Positions 42,320 to 55,444 are shown, numbered from the stretch's first letter. The stretch: 64,000 nt of DNA from Helichrysum umbraculigerum (GCA_949592205.1 CATIUR010000001.1:2184001-2248000), one strand, 5' to 3'. The notes: a model not told the origin generated them from the letters alone. Numbers and translations: made by a program.

Positions 42320-42515
42320 CCCTTTTGGCTGACTAACTAATGGAATCTGAACCCACCGTCATACAGACTCAAACCAGGTAGAGCCCTCTATTATCAAGAA
42401 ACCGGTGTGATCGCTTCTGAGTATTTGCAACTAATGAGATTCAAAATTGAGACCTCACACCATTAGTCATAAAGCTCCAAGTTTTAACCCGTTGAGCGCC
42501 ACCTGTTGGTGGTAA
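42320..42515 (-). mobile_element. Possible old SINE
   Basis: On the minus strand a TGGCGCTCAACGGG A-box-like word is followed by a degraded B-box-like TTTTGAATCTC. No tail or duplication was found. Confidence 0.3.
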
Positions 42516-42775
42516 TATTTTATACTTGTAACATGAATTATGCTTTCTCAATGTGAATATATCATTCTACTAAAACATTGATTCCCAGTGGATATGTAGC
42601 AACTCAGGGCTTATATATGAACATGTGGTTTAGGTGACTCATGTTATAAACGTGAATCGTTGGTTTTGATTTTGAACAATGTAACATTTATTATAATACT
42701 CCGTTTATCTAATACACGTTTATGGGCAAGTTTTATTTACAAATCTTTAGTAAACCAATTAAAATGGGGGGTTTT

Positions 42776-42938
42776 CACCAAAGGACGTTTAACCTAGCGG
42801 TATGTGAGGAAATCTTCAACTTAGAGGTTATGAGTTCAAGCCTCATGATAGATATGTATATATTATGTGTGATATTATATGGGGTATGTTAAATTGTAGA
42901 ATTGTCAGTCTGGAAAATAATAATAATAATAAATTAAT
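42776..42938 (+). mobile_element. tRNA-derived SINE
   Basis: Pol III A box TAACCTAGCGG (42790-42800) and B box AGTTCAAGCCT (42833-42843) are 32 bases apart. The body ends in a (TAA)n-like tail. The 13-base duplication AATGGGGGGTTTT lies at 42763-42775 and 42939-42951. It is not a tRNA gene: no cloverleaf or acceptor stem follows. Confidence 0.82.
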
Positions 42939-43152
42939 AATGGGGGGTTTTAAAAAAAAAAAAAGAATGGGCCTTTTTTGGTAGCACTGTTAGTTTGGGG
43001 CCTTTGGGCTATATGACTCTTGCTTTTAAGGTCAAGCCCATTAAGGTAGAGTTACTAACTGCATTGTCTTATCTTAAAAACACAATAGGGGTAACAATTA
43101 ATTTAATACGTGATTTAATAACGATGATGAATTATTATTTTTTACTTAATAC

Positions 43153-43525
43153 AAGTGCTGGCAAATTCTGCCCATTTGTTCCACATTTTGGTGATTCTGG
43201 GTATAATGACATAAAGTTTGGGCTCTTATGGACTAGAGAAATTTTAGGAATGGGCTTAATTGGGTAAAACTCAAATCATGAATGGATCTAAATCGTTGAT
43301 CATCATGTTATATTTTTTATATTATATAGTTAAAATGTAAAACTTATTTTAGAAGATATATATATTTTAGTGAATTAGAACATTTTTTTTATGAAAATTT
43401 TAAAAAGTCCATTTAGACTCGCACCCGTTTAAACCCGCGTCCAATTAGACCCGAGCCCGTTTATACTCGCGCCCGTTTTAGCCCGTAGCCCATACCCACC
43501 CAACCCGCCCATTTTGCCAGCTCTA
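43153..43525. mobile_element. Non-autonomous hAT element
   Basis: Ends AAGTGCTGGCAAATTCTGCC and, reversed, TAGAGCTGGCAAAATGGGCG. The perfect 8-bp duplication CTTAATAC is at 43145-43152 and 43526-43533. The right subterminal part has a tandem CCCGTTTA(A/G)AC.CGCG word typical of plant hAT ends. Confidence 0.8.
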
Positions 43526-43745
43526 CTTAATACGTAACGCACTTTTAGCATAAATAAAAAAATGCATATTTATGGTTTAAATTAAAGACAAAATAAAGAG
43601 ACATTGGAAGGCTGACTCATGATACAGAAATCCCAATGATGATGGTCTAGTCAACATTTGACTAGAAAATTAATCATCGCATCATGCCAACCCAACCATG
43701 AAAAAGGCAAGTCAAAGCCTAGTGAATCTTGACAATTAAACCCAT

Positions 43746-44667
43746 ATTGGCGTCTAGACTCAAAGGGGTTATAAATGATTTAATAGGAAAAGAGCAAACT
43801 GGTTTTATCTCAAACAGAAGTATTTTGGAAGGCCCCCTAATTGTTAGTGAAATGATTTCATGGGTGAAGAAACGGAAGATGAATGCCTTCATGCTAAAAG
43901 TAGACTTTGACAAAGCATTTGATTCAATTTCTTGGGACTTTCTTGATGAAATATTGGAGCAAATGGCTTTTGGTGTCAAATGGAGAAGCTGGATTAGAGA
44001 GTGTCTTGTATCATCCTCTGTTTCGGTTTTGATCAATGGTGCACCTACAAAAGAATTCTACCCTAAAAGGGGGGTGAGGCAAGGGGATCCTATGGCCCCT
44101 TTCTTGTTTTTAATTGTTGCTGAAGGGCTGAATCAGATTATGCATAAAGCCATACAAGTTGGGGTGTTTCATGGTATTAAAATGATGGACCGGGGGTTAG
44201 AGATATCCCATCTTCAATACGCGGATGACACGATATTTATGGGAGAATGGTCATCAAGAAACATCAAGAATTTGTGCAGAATTCTTCGATGTTTACAGTT
44301 GTCTTCAGGGCTGAAGATAAACTATATGAAAAGCTGCATTTATGGATTCAATGTTGATGAAAGCTTGGTGAATCTAATGGCTGCTGACATAAACTGTAAG
44401 GTCGGGTCACTACCATTTAATTATTTGGGATTCCCAATTGGAGCCTCGATGAATAAAGGTGAGTCATGGGCCTCGATTGTTCAAAAATTCCAGAAAAAGT
44501 TATCCGCTTGGAAGACTGACATGCTGTCCGTTGGAGGCAGACTTCTGCTATGCAAAAGCGTGCTTGGAAGTATCGGTACGTATTTTTTCTCTTTATTTAA
44601 GGCACCCGCTAAAATTATAAATGAACTTGAGCGAATTCGCGCCAACTTTTTTTGGGGGGGGGGATAG
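43746..44667 (+). pseudogene. LINE reverse transcriptase, truncated
   Basis: RT domain from the LASRLKGVINDLIGKEQTGF block on: KVDFDKAFDSISWDFL, RGVRQGDPMAPFLF, then the active site LQYADDTIFMGEW with both Asp, and LKINYMKSCIYG. The Met at 43729 belongs to the host flank. The frame ends in a run of ten G near 44653-44662 and continues one frame off. Confidence 0.88.
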
Positions 44668-45604
44668 AGAAAACAGAAAAATCTGTTGGGTAGCATGGAA
44701 ACAAGTTTTGGCAGATAAGGATAAGGGGGGTTTGGGTATCGGGAGTTTATGGTCCCAAAATAGAGCGTTGTTATGTAAATGGTGGTGGAGAATGTTAAAT
44801 GAAAAAGAAAGTTTATGGCGGGAGGTTATAGTTGGAATTCATGGCGTTAATGGGGGTCTTGGTGATAGAATAACACAAGGGAAGGCTGCCGGTATATGGC
44901 GAAACATTTTGAAGGTTGGAAAGGATTTGGCAAAGTATAATCTTGGGTTTTCGAGTCTATTTCAAACTGACATGGGTGTTCATATTCATGATAATGCGAA
45001 CTGGGTGTGGTGTCTAAATAAAAATGGCACATTTACAGTTGCTTCATTGAGGGCAGCTCTGGATGATTTTTATCTCCCACATTCAGACCGTATGTTGTGC
45101 AAATGGGTTAAAATCATCCCAAAAAAGATTAATGTGCTTGTGTGGAGAGTTAAACTTCGAAGGCTGCCTACAAGATTTAATTTAATCAAGAGAGGAGTTC
45201 AAGTGGTAAACGATCTATGCCCATTATGTGGTGAATTTGGGGAGGATGAAACGCATATGTTCCTGGAATGTAAGCTGGCAAGAGAGCTTTTGGAGTTTAT
45301 TAAAAAATGGTGGCAGATAAATAATAATTCTATCACAAGTTTGGACGAACTGCTCAATTGGTCGGATATGATGGGTTTAAAAGGAAGAAAAGCTGATCTA
45401 CTTTCAGGGGTCATCTTCACTTTTATTTGGGTTATATGGAGTTTTCGAAATGAGGTAGTGTTCAGAGGGAAAGATGTGAGCGATTTTGAACATTGCCCGA
45501 TGCATTTGGTTGGGAAATCTTACTTCTGGATAAAGCATAGAAGCAACGAAAAAGGAGGACAATTGCAATGGATGGATTGGTGTTTAAACCCATGGATGTG
45601 CTAG
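44663..45604 (+). pseudogene. LINE C-terminal region with zf-RVT
   Basis: Continues the LINE ORF2 after the G-run shift: KICWVAWKQVLADKDKGGLG, then the zinc-binding reverse-transcriptase domain (VWRVKLRRLPTRFNL, CPLCGEFGEDETHMFLEC). The stop is at 45602-45604, followed by a 3' region of 200 bases to the A tail. Confidence 0.85.
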
Positions 45605-45815
45605 ATTATCCATGTATTGTAATTATATGTAATAGTGGTGTTATGTCTGGTTACTTTTTCTTTTTGGTGTTTGAAACTGTACTGTAACTTAGCTAGTGTC
45701 TTGCTAGTTAATTCTCTAATATAATTTGGGGTTCGGGTTAGGGGTGATGGCGGAGCCGAAGCTCCTTCCCCGTTCCCTTTGTTTTGCCGTTCAAAAAAAA
45801 AAAAAAAAAACCCAT

Positions 45816-46560
45816 TTTTCCTTGTTTTGGCAAACAGTCTTCAACCCATTTGTAGCTATCTTAGAACATGCAATTATAGTTTTTATGATCCATTGGATGA
45901 AATAAACAAAATGTAATCCTTTTGGGATCAAACTGGTTTCCTTATGAAATTTCAACAATGAGATTGGGTTCAATTATTGGACACACTGGGCAATGGTCCT
46001 ACCCGCCCGATGTGTCGGAATATACTCAAGATGTTGATAAGGCAAACAACATATTGAATTGAATTGGCGCATTTAAAATCGAAGACATTGATGTATGATT
46101 ATGTATGTATGAGAGTGTGAATGAGTAAATCGTGTAAACAAATAAATAAGTACGGATATATCATTGTTCATAAAGGCAAAATGCAAGCATCATATCAAAT
46201 TTTATGTATTTCAACTTTGTGTAATGGCTGTGAACGACGTATGCAGTTACAACGGGAGTTGATTCTATAAAAGATTGCATAACCCCTACAAGCACTGAGC
46301 ATTTGAGCCAGTATTCAAAGTAGGATTCAAGTTCAAAGTCAGATATCCAATCCATCCAATATTTTTTGCAATATATGAATTCATTATCCACTAGTCTCCG
46401 ACAGGCGAGAATATGAAGTAATCGAGTACAACTGTTCTGAACAATTAGATTACCACGTGGTACACGTCTACGTATTCAACAAAATCATCTGTACCAATTC
46501 GACACTAATACAGAAGAAGAATAAATACAAGCAACACAAAATATTTAAACAAAATATATT
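45816..46560. other. Spacer between the LINE and the OSCA gene
   Basis: No gene seen; the right part may include 3' untranslated sequence of the minus-strand OSCA gene. Confidence 0.45.
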
Positions 46561-46731
46561 TTCTTTTTAAAAAAAATTACAAAAACATGTGAACAATCTA
46601 TGCACCAAACAGGCAGTATAAGCGTCTGTACTGTACATAAAATTTGTCTGAAGGCGAGTATCTTCTGGTTGAAACTATTTTTGACACATGTATCATGATT
46701 ATAATACAGGTCATGCAGCACTAACTATTTT

Positions 46732-49700
46732 TTAGCCTCTAACTTCTGCAATAGGGATAAGTGGTTCTTGAAGACTGTTCGAATGTGAAGAATATGGCGT
46801 GGGTACGAGTGCAGGGTGCTGATAGGCTGCACTAAGTTGGTCCAGAAACTGAGGCATTTCTGGTTGACTTTGGTCTTCTTTATCCTTCTTTAGTAGAGTC
46901 TGCAGATACAACAATATAACAGCAACATCAGGTTAATAAAATATGCAGTACAAAACTTACGCTAGTGGCTGTGGTGAAAACAAGAAGATAAAAAAAACAG
47001 CCGAAACACTTTCGTTTTCATTCACAGTTTAATTTTTATTGTGAGCCTTTATTTTTTTTATTCACAGAAAATTTTAATTGTGAACCTTTATTATTTTTCG
47101 GCTTCACAGAAATTACAAAGGATTGAAGCTTTATTTTTTTTTCGTTTCACAGAAACTTTGTAATTGTGAACATTTTTTCTTGGCTTCACATAAATTTTAA
47201 TTGTGAACCTTTCTTATATTGTGGCTTCACAGAAAAGTTTAATTGTGAGCATTTATTATTTTTTTGTTTCACGGAAATTTCAAAGAAGTGAAGTTCTATT
47301 TTTTGTTTTCACCAAAATCCAACCCATATATTTTATGACGGCGATAATAGTAGTCATCATGTCAAACCGATAAGAGATGTACAATGTAATTTAAAAACAT
47401 AGTGTTGTCGTCATAACTGATACACTATTTGTTATTAATTTGGGAATAAAAAGCAGTATTCTGAAGACTTGGTGTAAATTGTGTTGAAGACTTGCAGTAA
47501 ATAAAATTGCATGCAATTAAAGTGGAATAATTTGTATAGACAAGTGTTAATTGTGATTTGTTTGTTTTTTATTTTTGGAAAGCATATTTGTTAGTTATTT
47601 GTATCCTTGAAAAAATTAATGTTGCTAGTTATTTAAAATTAATGAAGGGTAGTTTGGGCATTTTAATTTTTTTAAGACTTATAAGACTCAACACATTACA
47701 TGCTTTATAAGTAGTTAGGGAAGGGATTAGGGATTAGGGATTAGGGATAGGGATAGGGATGTGTGTGTGTGTGTGTGTTATAGATTGATCACAAATGCAA
47801 CTATTATTATTTGGAATGCCTTGAAAAAAATAACTTAGGAAAATATGAGCACGGAAAACTACAATTAGAATTATCCATATATTGGAATAAAACGATTTAG
47901 GAGGATGTATTTAAAATTCACATCAGGTAATGTTCAACCTATGGAGTTGTTCATCCATTTGACCAATTCCCATTTCTGCCAACCTTTTTTTCCCTTATAT
48001 AATCTGTTTGAGGTTAAAATAACTGAAATCGACAAATCATCAATTCATAAGTGTATGGGTCGATATTGCCACTTCTAGGATTTACAGTCTATCACCGTGT
48101 ATAAAAATGGGTAGAATCACTTCTAAATTATTATCATGAAGTGACATACCTCGGTTGAATAGGCCATAAAAATGGGTAGAAAGCGCTTTCGACAATATTC
48201 ATTGAAGAGAAGTGTGAAGATCGGAAGAGGAAAAGTTACAACGGTGGCATGAGGAAGCTTCTTCGAAGTAAAGATTCCGAATGCTATGAATTGCATCAGA
48301 ACAAGAGAAAAAATTGTGGTATCATGAACAACTGGCCAGAACTTTCCACCAGATTCATACTTGGGTGCATATACATTCAAAAGCTGCATGCAAATGAACC
48401 ACTTATCAACTTAATAAAAATCATTCTTAGCATCACTATCTAGAAACAGAATAACAGTTTGCTTAACAGTACTTCAATGGATGCTGTCGAATCAGCTATA
48501 AAACATTGTCAGTGATGCTATTAAGTCAGTAACATCATGAAGGCTCACATAGTGACACACAGATCCTGAATTGTAAATTCAAGTGAAATCCCTATCTTGA
48601 TGATAAAAATAATCATAAACTCAAAATTAAGGGGTATATGCAAGAAATTGCAACGTGCTTTCACTCATTTCCTAATTATAGTAATGTACTTGCAAATTTC
48701 CAGTTTACCCATTATAGCAACGGGTGACCTGATAATCTGAATCCGATGATGTGGCACTGGTTTTATTCATGACATAGTCGATGTGGACATTTATTATCTT
48801 TATCACAAAAGATTATTATATTAACCAAATGATTGCTATAATGAGTCGATTAACTAGGATATAAAATGCACGTATTTCGTAGTTTTGAAGAATGTAAAGA
48901 AGTATGTTGCTATGCCTTGCATATGATCCTAAAATATAAAACAACTCTTGCATATAGACAATAGATGTACATGCCATAGAGTGAATTCAAGTATCGCCAA
49001 AGATTAAAACAAAGTGCATTCAACTTATTGAAAACAGTATCTTCATTCATGAAAAACTACGACTAGAAATTAAAACTAACCTGGTTACGGTAAATGATGT
49101 ATGCAAGAGAAAAGTAACCCAAGAGAAAGGGAATGATCAGAGGAGCCAAGAAGAAGTACGTAAATCCCAAAAGTCCAAAGAAAAGAATCTTCGGAATGTC
49201 TTGATGATAAGGAAAAGATGGAACTGTGAAGTTGTCGTCGGAATCCCTGGAACAAGGTTTACATAATAGGCTTCCTACAAAGGGTATCACACGGAAGAGT
49301 TCCGATGAGGTGCTGGTCCATCCTAATGTGACAACATAAGCAATGAAAAATGATGCCTGCAGAAAATGTGAAGAAAGTGTCAACACCAACTTTTACCAAA
49401 GATGACAAATCAATGATTTGAACACAACCGTTAGATCAAGGAATTAAAACATTTACCACACAAATCTTAGTTGGAAACAAGTCAACAACTAACTTTCTGG
49501 GTGTTTAGATGTGCATATCAAAAGTGATTATGCTTTATTGACTTTTAGTATAATATCGAGAAAAGTAAAAAACTAAAAATAAATTATTAGAGTTTGTTTT
49601 GAGTTAAGCATTTGTGGTGGTTGCCAGTTGGCAACTTCACCTTCAATTATCGTCCTGCGACCTGCTCTACTTCTTTTGAGAACAAAAAACATAAATGATG

Positions 49701-52700
49701 ATTGTCCCTTTGAGTGGTATCTTAAAGACATAATAGAGACGGTAAGAAATTGTGATTACAGAAACGGTTGGAGGGTTAATGGCTGACTGAGTCAACTTTT
49801 TACAATACTGTCGCTCACTCGATAACCCACGCTTAATCTCAAATTCCAATTTTCTAAATGTACATAAAAAACACAATACATTCGTATCAGTTTATCATAT
49901 GTTATTTACTTCGAATTTATAGATTTAAGGCATTTTAGGAGTCTTAAATTATGAAAACCTTTACTATACATTTGAAGAATTAGGATATATAAGATATGTT
50001 GATACTTATTGGTGTCTACTATTATGTGTGTGTGGTTACTTTTAAGAGTCGTGTGACGAGATGACTCACAAGTTGAAATTTATGATTTTGAGTCACGAGT
50101 CGAGTCGCGAGTCAACAACTATGGTGCTAACAATTCTGCTGTTTGAAATTGCACTAATTGGATGTCTGAGAGCTTGGCAATTCCTGATTATATTATAAAT
50201 AGATGAAATGACAACAATGAAATTTTTCAAAAAAATGTTTGCTGATTTGCGAAACGAAAAAAAAAAAGTTAGCTCAAATTAGATTAATAGAAGGGCTAAA
50301 TGAGTTTTACCCTGTGATGTTTAATTTTGTTGTGGTTGGGTACGACTGTATGAAACAGATTATTTAAAAATGGTTATCTAATATGCAATCAGATAATCAG
50401 AAGCTGTTTACCGAAACATGAAAAACTGAATACTTCAACTTCAAGTCCTAATATTCAGATTATCAGCTCTAAATAAAAAATAAAAACACCCCCTACGAAT
50501 ATATGTTATGTATTGTTGCTTTTGGGACTTCTACAGAATGTGGTTAAGTTACAGGCCGGTTTCTCATTTTACTTAGTGGCATATATAGTTAAGAATTCAT
50601 GAATATGGAAAATCGTTTTACCTGAGCAGGGACAGAGACAGCAAGCTTGGAAGGGATATCCTTGAACTCGAGAAAAATGAATAGTAGACTGAAAGCTGAG
50701 GCAGATAGAACATTGGCGAAAAAAACATTCCACACAGTAAACCAAATTACTTTGTGACAAGCACTCCTTTCAATCTCACTAACAGATATATATCCTTGTT
50801 GAGAAGAAATAACTTTCATGATAGGAGGAACTATCTTTAGTGACACCTGAAGGATGAGATTTGGGAGGTATCCTGTAATTACTTGACTTACAATAGACCT
50901 GCATAATGGATGAACAAAAAATGAGCTTATAATCACATAGATCCATATCATACACAACTTCCATATTTTACATTAATTTGGTTCTGGGGAGTGTTTGGAT
51001 TTCTGTTCTGAAATTGCGGGATTATTATCTGATTATTGCCACTTGTAGTTACAATAATCAGTTTTTTAGTGCGTGGATAAACAAAATCTACATCTAATGA
51101 TACAAAAATGATAATCAAACAGTAACACAAAATTTCCTAATATCCTGTAATTACTTGACTTACAATAGACCTGCATAATGGATGATCAAAAAATGAGCTC
51201 ATAATCACATAGATCCATATCATACACAACTTCCATATTATACATTAATCTGGTTCTGGGGAGTTTATGGATTTCTGTTTTGAAATTGGGGGATTATTAT
51301 CTGATTATTGCCACTTGTAGTTGCAATTGGCAATAATCAGTTTTTTAGTGCGTGGATAAACAAAATCTACATCTAATGATACAAAAATGATAATCAAACA
51401 GTAAAACAAAATTTCCGAATATTTTAACCCACGTTGAGAGACTTTTACACCCATATCACACGATGTATCATATTTCCTCAAATGAATGTTCTTTTGGTCA
51501 TTTTGCGTATTTATTCAGTATATATAAAATTTGCAAAACACTCAAAGAACTGCTTATTTACCAGTTACAACTTCCAAAACAACAAAAGCACATCCAAACT
51601 ATCTCTTACATGACATTTTATTTTAGTTGATTATCTGATTCTTATTATTCAAAATCACATCATCACTTCCAAAACAAACATCCAAACACCCTGTAAATTT
51701 TAGTTCCATATTGCGTAAAAGTTCTAAGAACAAAAGAGAGTTGTCAACCACTTACATGGTAAGGATGTTTGTTAGAAAGGGAAAGTAAATTTCCAACTGT
51801 TCAAGATTTGTAAGTCCTTGCACTATAAAAACTGGAATAAGGAACAGAATTGTAACAAGAGTACACGAGACGATGACCAACAGTTTAGAAATCCATCTTC
51901 CCATAAACGTTGAAGAAAAGAATGGCCAATAAACATCCTGTGGCTCGGGGGCTTGCTCAGTTAGCCACTGAGTAGGATTATTTGCTTGTAGCATGTGAAG
52001 AGCAATTGCAGCACCATAACGGGTCTTAAAAGACACAAAGGCAGCTTGGACTTCCTTTCTTATCAATAAAAGAGAGAATTAAAAGATTACTGAATGAAAA
52101 TAGAGAGATCAATACATCATAGTGACACAAATAAAACAAAGATACATCATTCATGAAAAGTGCATTAATTTTTTCTTTGCTCCAAACATTTGAATAACCC
52201 AATTAGAAGTCTGGAATACTTGTATGACTATCAGGGATTCAGAACTAGAGAAAAATTAGAATACTATCTGTTAGAAAACAACCAACTAAGGGACATCTTG
52301 TTTTCCAATATTACCCCAAAAAGGCCAAAACTAGCAGAATAACCGTTAAATGGCTGTTGGGGAGTGGGGGTGGGAGAACGTTAAGTTGTCATTCCCCAAC
52401 GCTTGAAAAGGTAAAAAATTAGAAATATAAAAACAGAAATACATAAGTTGAAAATAGGTGTTTGGGCCCTAGGGACTGTGTTCTTTTATGAAGGACCGGG
52501 TTTTTTAGGCCATTAGGACATGTTCATCTTCATCCAAGATTAGATGATAGATTTTAACTACTTAATTCTAACTGCCCTTTTCGGGCCTGTCCCTGGATTC
52601 CTTTCAGGCAAAGGCCCGTTTTGTTTTATGGCATAAAAACAAGAAAGCAGTAGCTGGGATCTACCTCTCTTGATTTGTCAATTTTCACATTCACATTCAC

Positions 52701-54394
52701 CTCCACATCATCTAACTTCTTTACTTTTCTGTGATTGATAATCTTTTTGTAGTAATTCCTCGCAGCATTCTGCAGAAATAATACTAAAATTTATAGAAAC
52801 TACCAGCACATAGCAACGATCGAGGATGTGTAAGAAATTAAGTATAACTTACAGCAAGAGTCCAAACTTTGCGCTTTCGATGAACCACCACATGAGATAA
52901 ATATGTGGCAGGATGATTTTCGGTGAAAAAGTTTTCAACGCTATTGCCAACACTGCTTCCTTTTGAAACAGGTATATTGCTAACTAAGACGGTGAATTGA
53001 TGAGGTTGAGGTTTTAATGAGCAGAAATAATTAATCCTCTTTGAAGCTATATATCTATATTCCTGAAGGATTCAAAGAAAGACCATTAAGCTTAATCAAG
53101 CATTGAAGTACAGTTATTTATTTATTATTGAACACTAAGCAAGATCAACAAGGTTGAACTGTGGAAGGTAACAGTAATAGTTAGACAAAAATAATGTCTT
53201 CGTAAGGTTATAAGTTATAACTCTAAATATGGGTGTCCTGTACTATTGTGGTACTGTGTGTTAAGGTAACAGGAATAGTTAAACTTACCGTATAGAGAAG
53301 ATAGCACACAATAATGCTAACAAAATATACAGCACCCAAATGTATCCATAAACTGCAAGAGAATTCAAGCTCAAAGTCAGAAATTTTTATTTTATTACTC
53401 TTCACGGAATAGTACAAGTAAACACAGTAACACACACATCTGAATGCATATATGATGTCAAGTCACCACGAATTACCTATTGGAGCCATTGTTTACATTT
53501 GAAATGCTAAATACTTCCAATGAATTGTTTGATATGTTTACATAGTCCATATCATGCAGCTGATTTCCCGAGCAATTCACAGGAATTAGAATAAATATTC
53601 CAATAAAGCCAGCGATACTGAATACTTTTAGACTGCAAGAAAAAATAAATCAGTATTGAACAATATGAAAGGCAGAAATAAAATGTTAAGTGAGTACCAG
53701 AGCCAAATTGCGATTGAGTGACCCACACTTTTTCTATACGACTTATAAATTAGCCTAAACTTTTCGTCAAGTTGTTCACACTTATATAAGCATAAAACAT
53801 GCATACATTTTATAAACACGGAAAATTATTAAACGTTATAACTCATATCAAGCACTTTCACAGTGCAAAAGCACGTGTTTTGTTTACACTTGACAGAGTA
53901 GACATCCGATTGCTACGCCTGATTTCCTTACGCAAAGAGAGTCATGAGTATATTGGGTGTAATAAAGGATTTATCCGTGTTAAAGTTCAAATTCTATGTT
54001 TTTTACACTTATAAGTGCAAACATTTATTTTCGACATCTATAAGCAGTTCTGACGTCTTTTTATTATTTTCTCCGCTAATGATACAGAAATGGCAACTGA
54101 AAGATGTAATTACCTGAAGATGATTATTCGCATGAATACAACTGCATCAAGTCCTGAATATGATAGCAGTTGATCTTCTGAAGGCATCCATGCATTTTTT
54201 AACCAACCAGGAGTAGGTAACAGCCTATTTAATTGGAAGCGATTCGGTCGATGCGCTTTCCCCTCAGCAAGCAAACGTGGAGCATATACTTTATAATTTC
54301 CAGGTTGTTTTCTTAAAACCGAATACAAAGTGAAGAATATTATACAAAGAGCAAAATTGATTCCAACAGACGTTAGAAGACCAGAGACAATCAT
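46732..54394 (-). CDS. CSC1-like / HYP1-type OSCA hyperosmolality-gated calcium-permeable channel
   Basis: Minus-strand exons: 54114-54394, 53477-53632, 53289-53352, 52853-53062, 52665-52769, 51756-52054, 50622-50898, 49081-49356, 48150-48383, 46732-46899. All introns are GT-AG; the sum is 2070 nt, 689 aa plus stop, with no break. OSCA proteins are plasma or inner-membrane mechanosensitive cation channels. Residues 1-165 hold the N-terminal membrane part (LLTSVGINFALCIIFFTLYS, RKQPGNYKVYAPR, GLDAVVFMRI). About 175-330 is the cytosolic RRM-like domain (FTVLVSNIPVSKG, AAFVSFKTRYGAA, PEPQDVYWPFF). About 330-630 is the TM pore region (IVSQVITGYLP, RILFFGLLG-like KILFFGLLGFTYFF, GGKFWPVVH). It resembles Arabidopsis HYP1. 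The cytosolic linker between exons 4 and 6 is about 30 residues shorter than I expect. The tail is acidic/Gln-rich. Confidence 0.9.
47030..47320. repeat. Minisatellite in the last OSCA intron
   Basis: Five to six units of about 45-55 bases containing TTTAATTGTGA(A/G)CCTTTATT and (G/T)(G/T)TTCACAGAAA. TTCACAG followed by AAA repeats a 3' splice-site-like AG. Confidence 0.75.
47715..47780. repeat. Short telomere-like and (GT)n repeat
   Basis: Four GGGATTA-like and three GGGATA-like steps are followed by a (GT)9 tract, in the last OSCA intron. The unit GATTAGG departs from the plant TTTAGGG, so it is a simple repeat, not a telomere. Confidence 0.7.
50869..51420 (-). repeat. Tandem duplication across an OSCA intron-exon border
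   Basis: Two copies of about 272-279 bases (50869-51140 and 51141-51420). Each holds the 3' splice site and first 30 bases of exon 7 plus adjacent intron. They differ at few sites and by a 7-base insertion. The copy next to exon 7 (50899) is used in the frame-consistent model; the other, at about 51169, is a decoy acceptor. Confidence 0.88.
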
Positions 54395-55222
54395 TTGATA
54401 ACTGCAACCTTTTGCTCAAGAAACTCACTAATTAGTGATAGTCAACAACAGATCTGCATACAGATTACAAATGTAAATACCAGTGCTCCAATACAATAAA
54501 CAAGTGCAGTAATCTTTGACTTAAGAATAGATTTGAGTCTCATTAATACTTGTGATGTTAATTTATTATCTACTCCTACTACAGAAGCATTTTTAGCATA
54601 TGTAGTTTAAAAGGTTTGCCAACTCCGACTATCAATTACAAATTGATCTCGATAATCTCGATTAGAATTCATGACGAACAATTTTACAAAAAAAAATAAC
54701 TAACAAAAAGATAGATTCAGCAATCAGTAACTGAGTAACGAATCGAACAAAACACGCAGCAGTAGATTAGAAATCGATCTCGAGTCATTGCTAAACTCAA
54801 TTATATATCATGATACACGATTTCACAAACTATAACAAACAGACAGAATCAATAATCAAACATCATGAATTAATATAAACATAACATACACCAGTAACAT
54901 ACAAATCGATCTTGAAAACATGTTAAACCTAATTAGATATCATGAGGAAATATTTCACAAACTTATCGACTAACAAAAACAGACAGATTCAACCGTGAAT
55001 AATTTAGAACTAAAATCGAACAAAACATGCAGAAGTAAATTAAAAATCGATCTCGAGTGCCTGTTAAACTGATTAATTAGCAAACAGATAAAATTAACAA
55101 CCAAATAAGTGAGTATTATATCGAGCATAACGTACAAGTGAGAATTAAGTCGAGCAAAACGTAAATCGCTAATATAATTGACGGAATTAATCAAGTAAGC
55201 ATAATTTAGTCAGTAATCATAC

Positions 55223-55440
55223 CTAGCGTAACGTCCAGAGCTAGCGACACTTGTTTGCTAGCATCATAAATAAGATATAAATTAATTATTTATAAAATCA
55301 CATACGAGTATGTCGAAATTATGATATGCGTTTTGAAGTTTGACTGCCGTTGACCAAAGGTGGTGGCGGTGGTGCCGGAATTGAAGGTTGCCGGCGGTGA
55401 AAGGGAGGAAATCGGAAGAAAGTAGGTAAGCAAATGGTAA
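55223..55440 (-). other. Probable 5' untranslated exon of the OSCA gene
   Basis: Upstream of the ATG at 54394 a TTGCAG acceptor lies at 54402-54407, seven bases before the ATG, so the leader must come from further up. A candidate donor TAG/GTATGA at 55222-55223 would leave an intron of about 820 bases. The 5' limit is a guess. Confidence 0.4.
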
Positions 55441-55444
55441 AGCA

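Larger units (their letters stand above)
43746..45807 (+). mobile_element. 5'-truncated L1-type LINE
   Basis: Begins inside the RT coding sequence and ends in an A run (45793-45810). The duplication AAACCCAT is found at 43738-43745 and 45808-45815. Endonuclease and ORF1 are missing, as is common after incomplete reverse transcription. Confidence 0.88.

Noticed and set aside
42776..42938. tRNA gene
   Set aside because: A and B boxes are present, but there is no cloverleaf or acceptor stem, and target duplications with a tail show a SINE.
43729..43745. Start codon of the LINE ORF
   Set aside because: The ATG lies in host flank before the target duplication; the LINE begins inside RT at 43746.
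46161..46391. 76-codon ORF beyond the OSCA 3' end
   Set aside because: No recognisable domain; the gene's stop and last exon are clear at 46732.
47715..47780. Interstitial telomere
   Set aside because: The unit is not the plant TTTAGGG and the run is too short; it is a simple repeat inside an intron.
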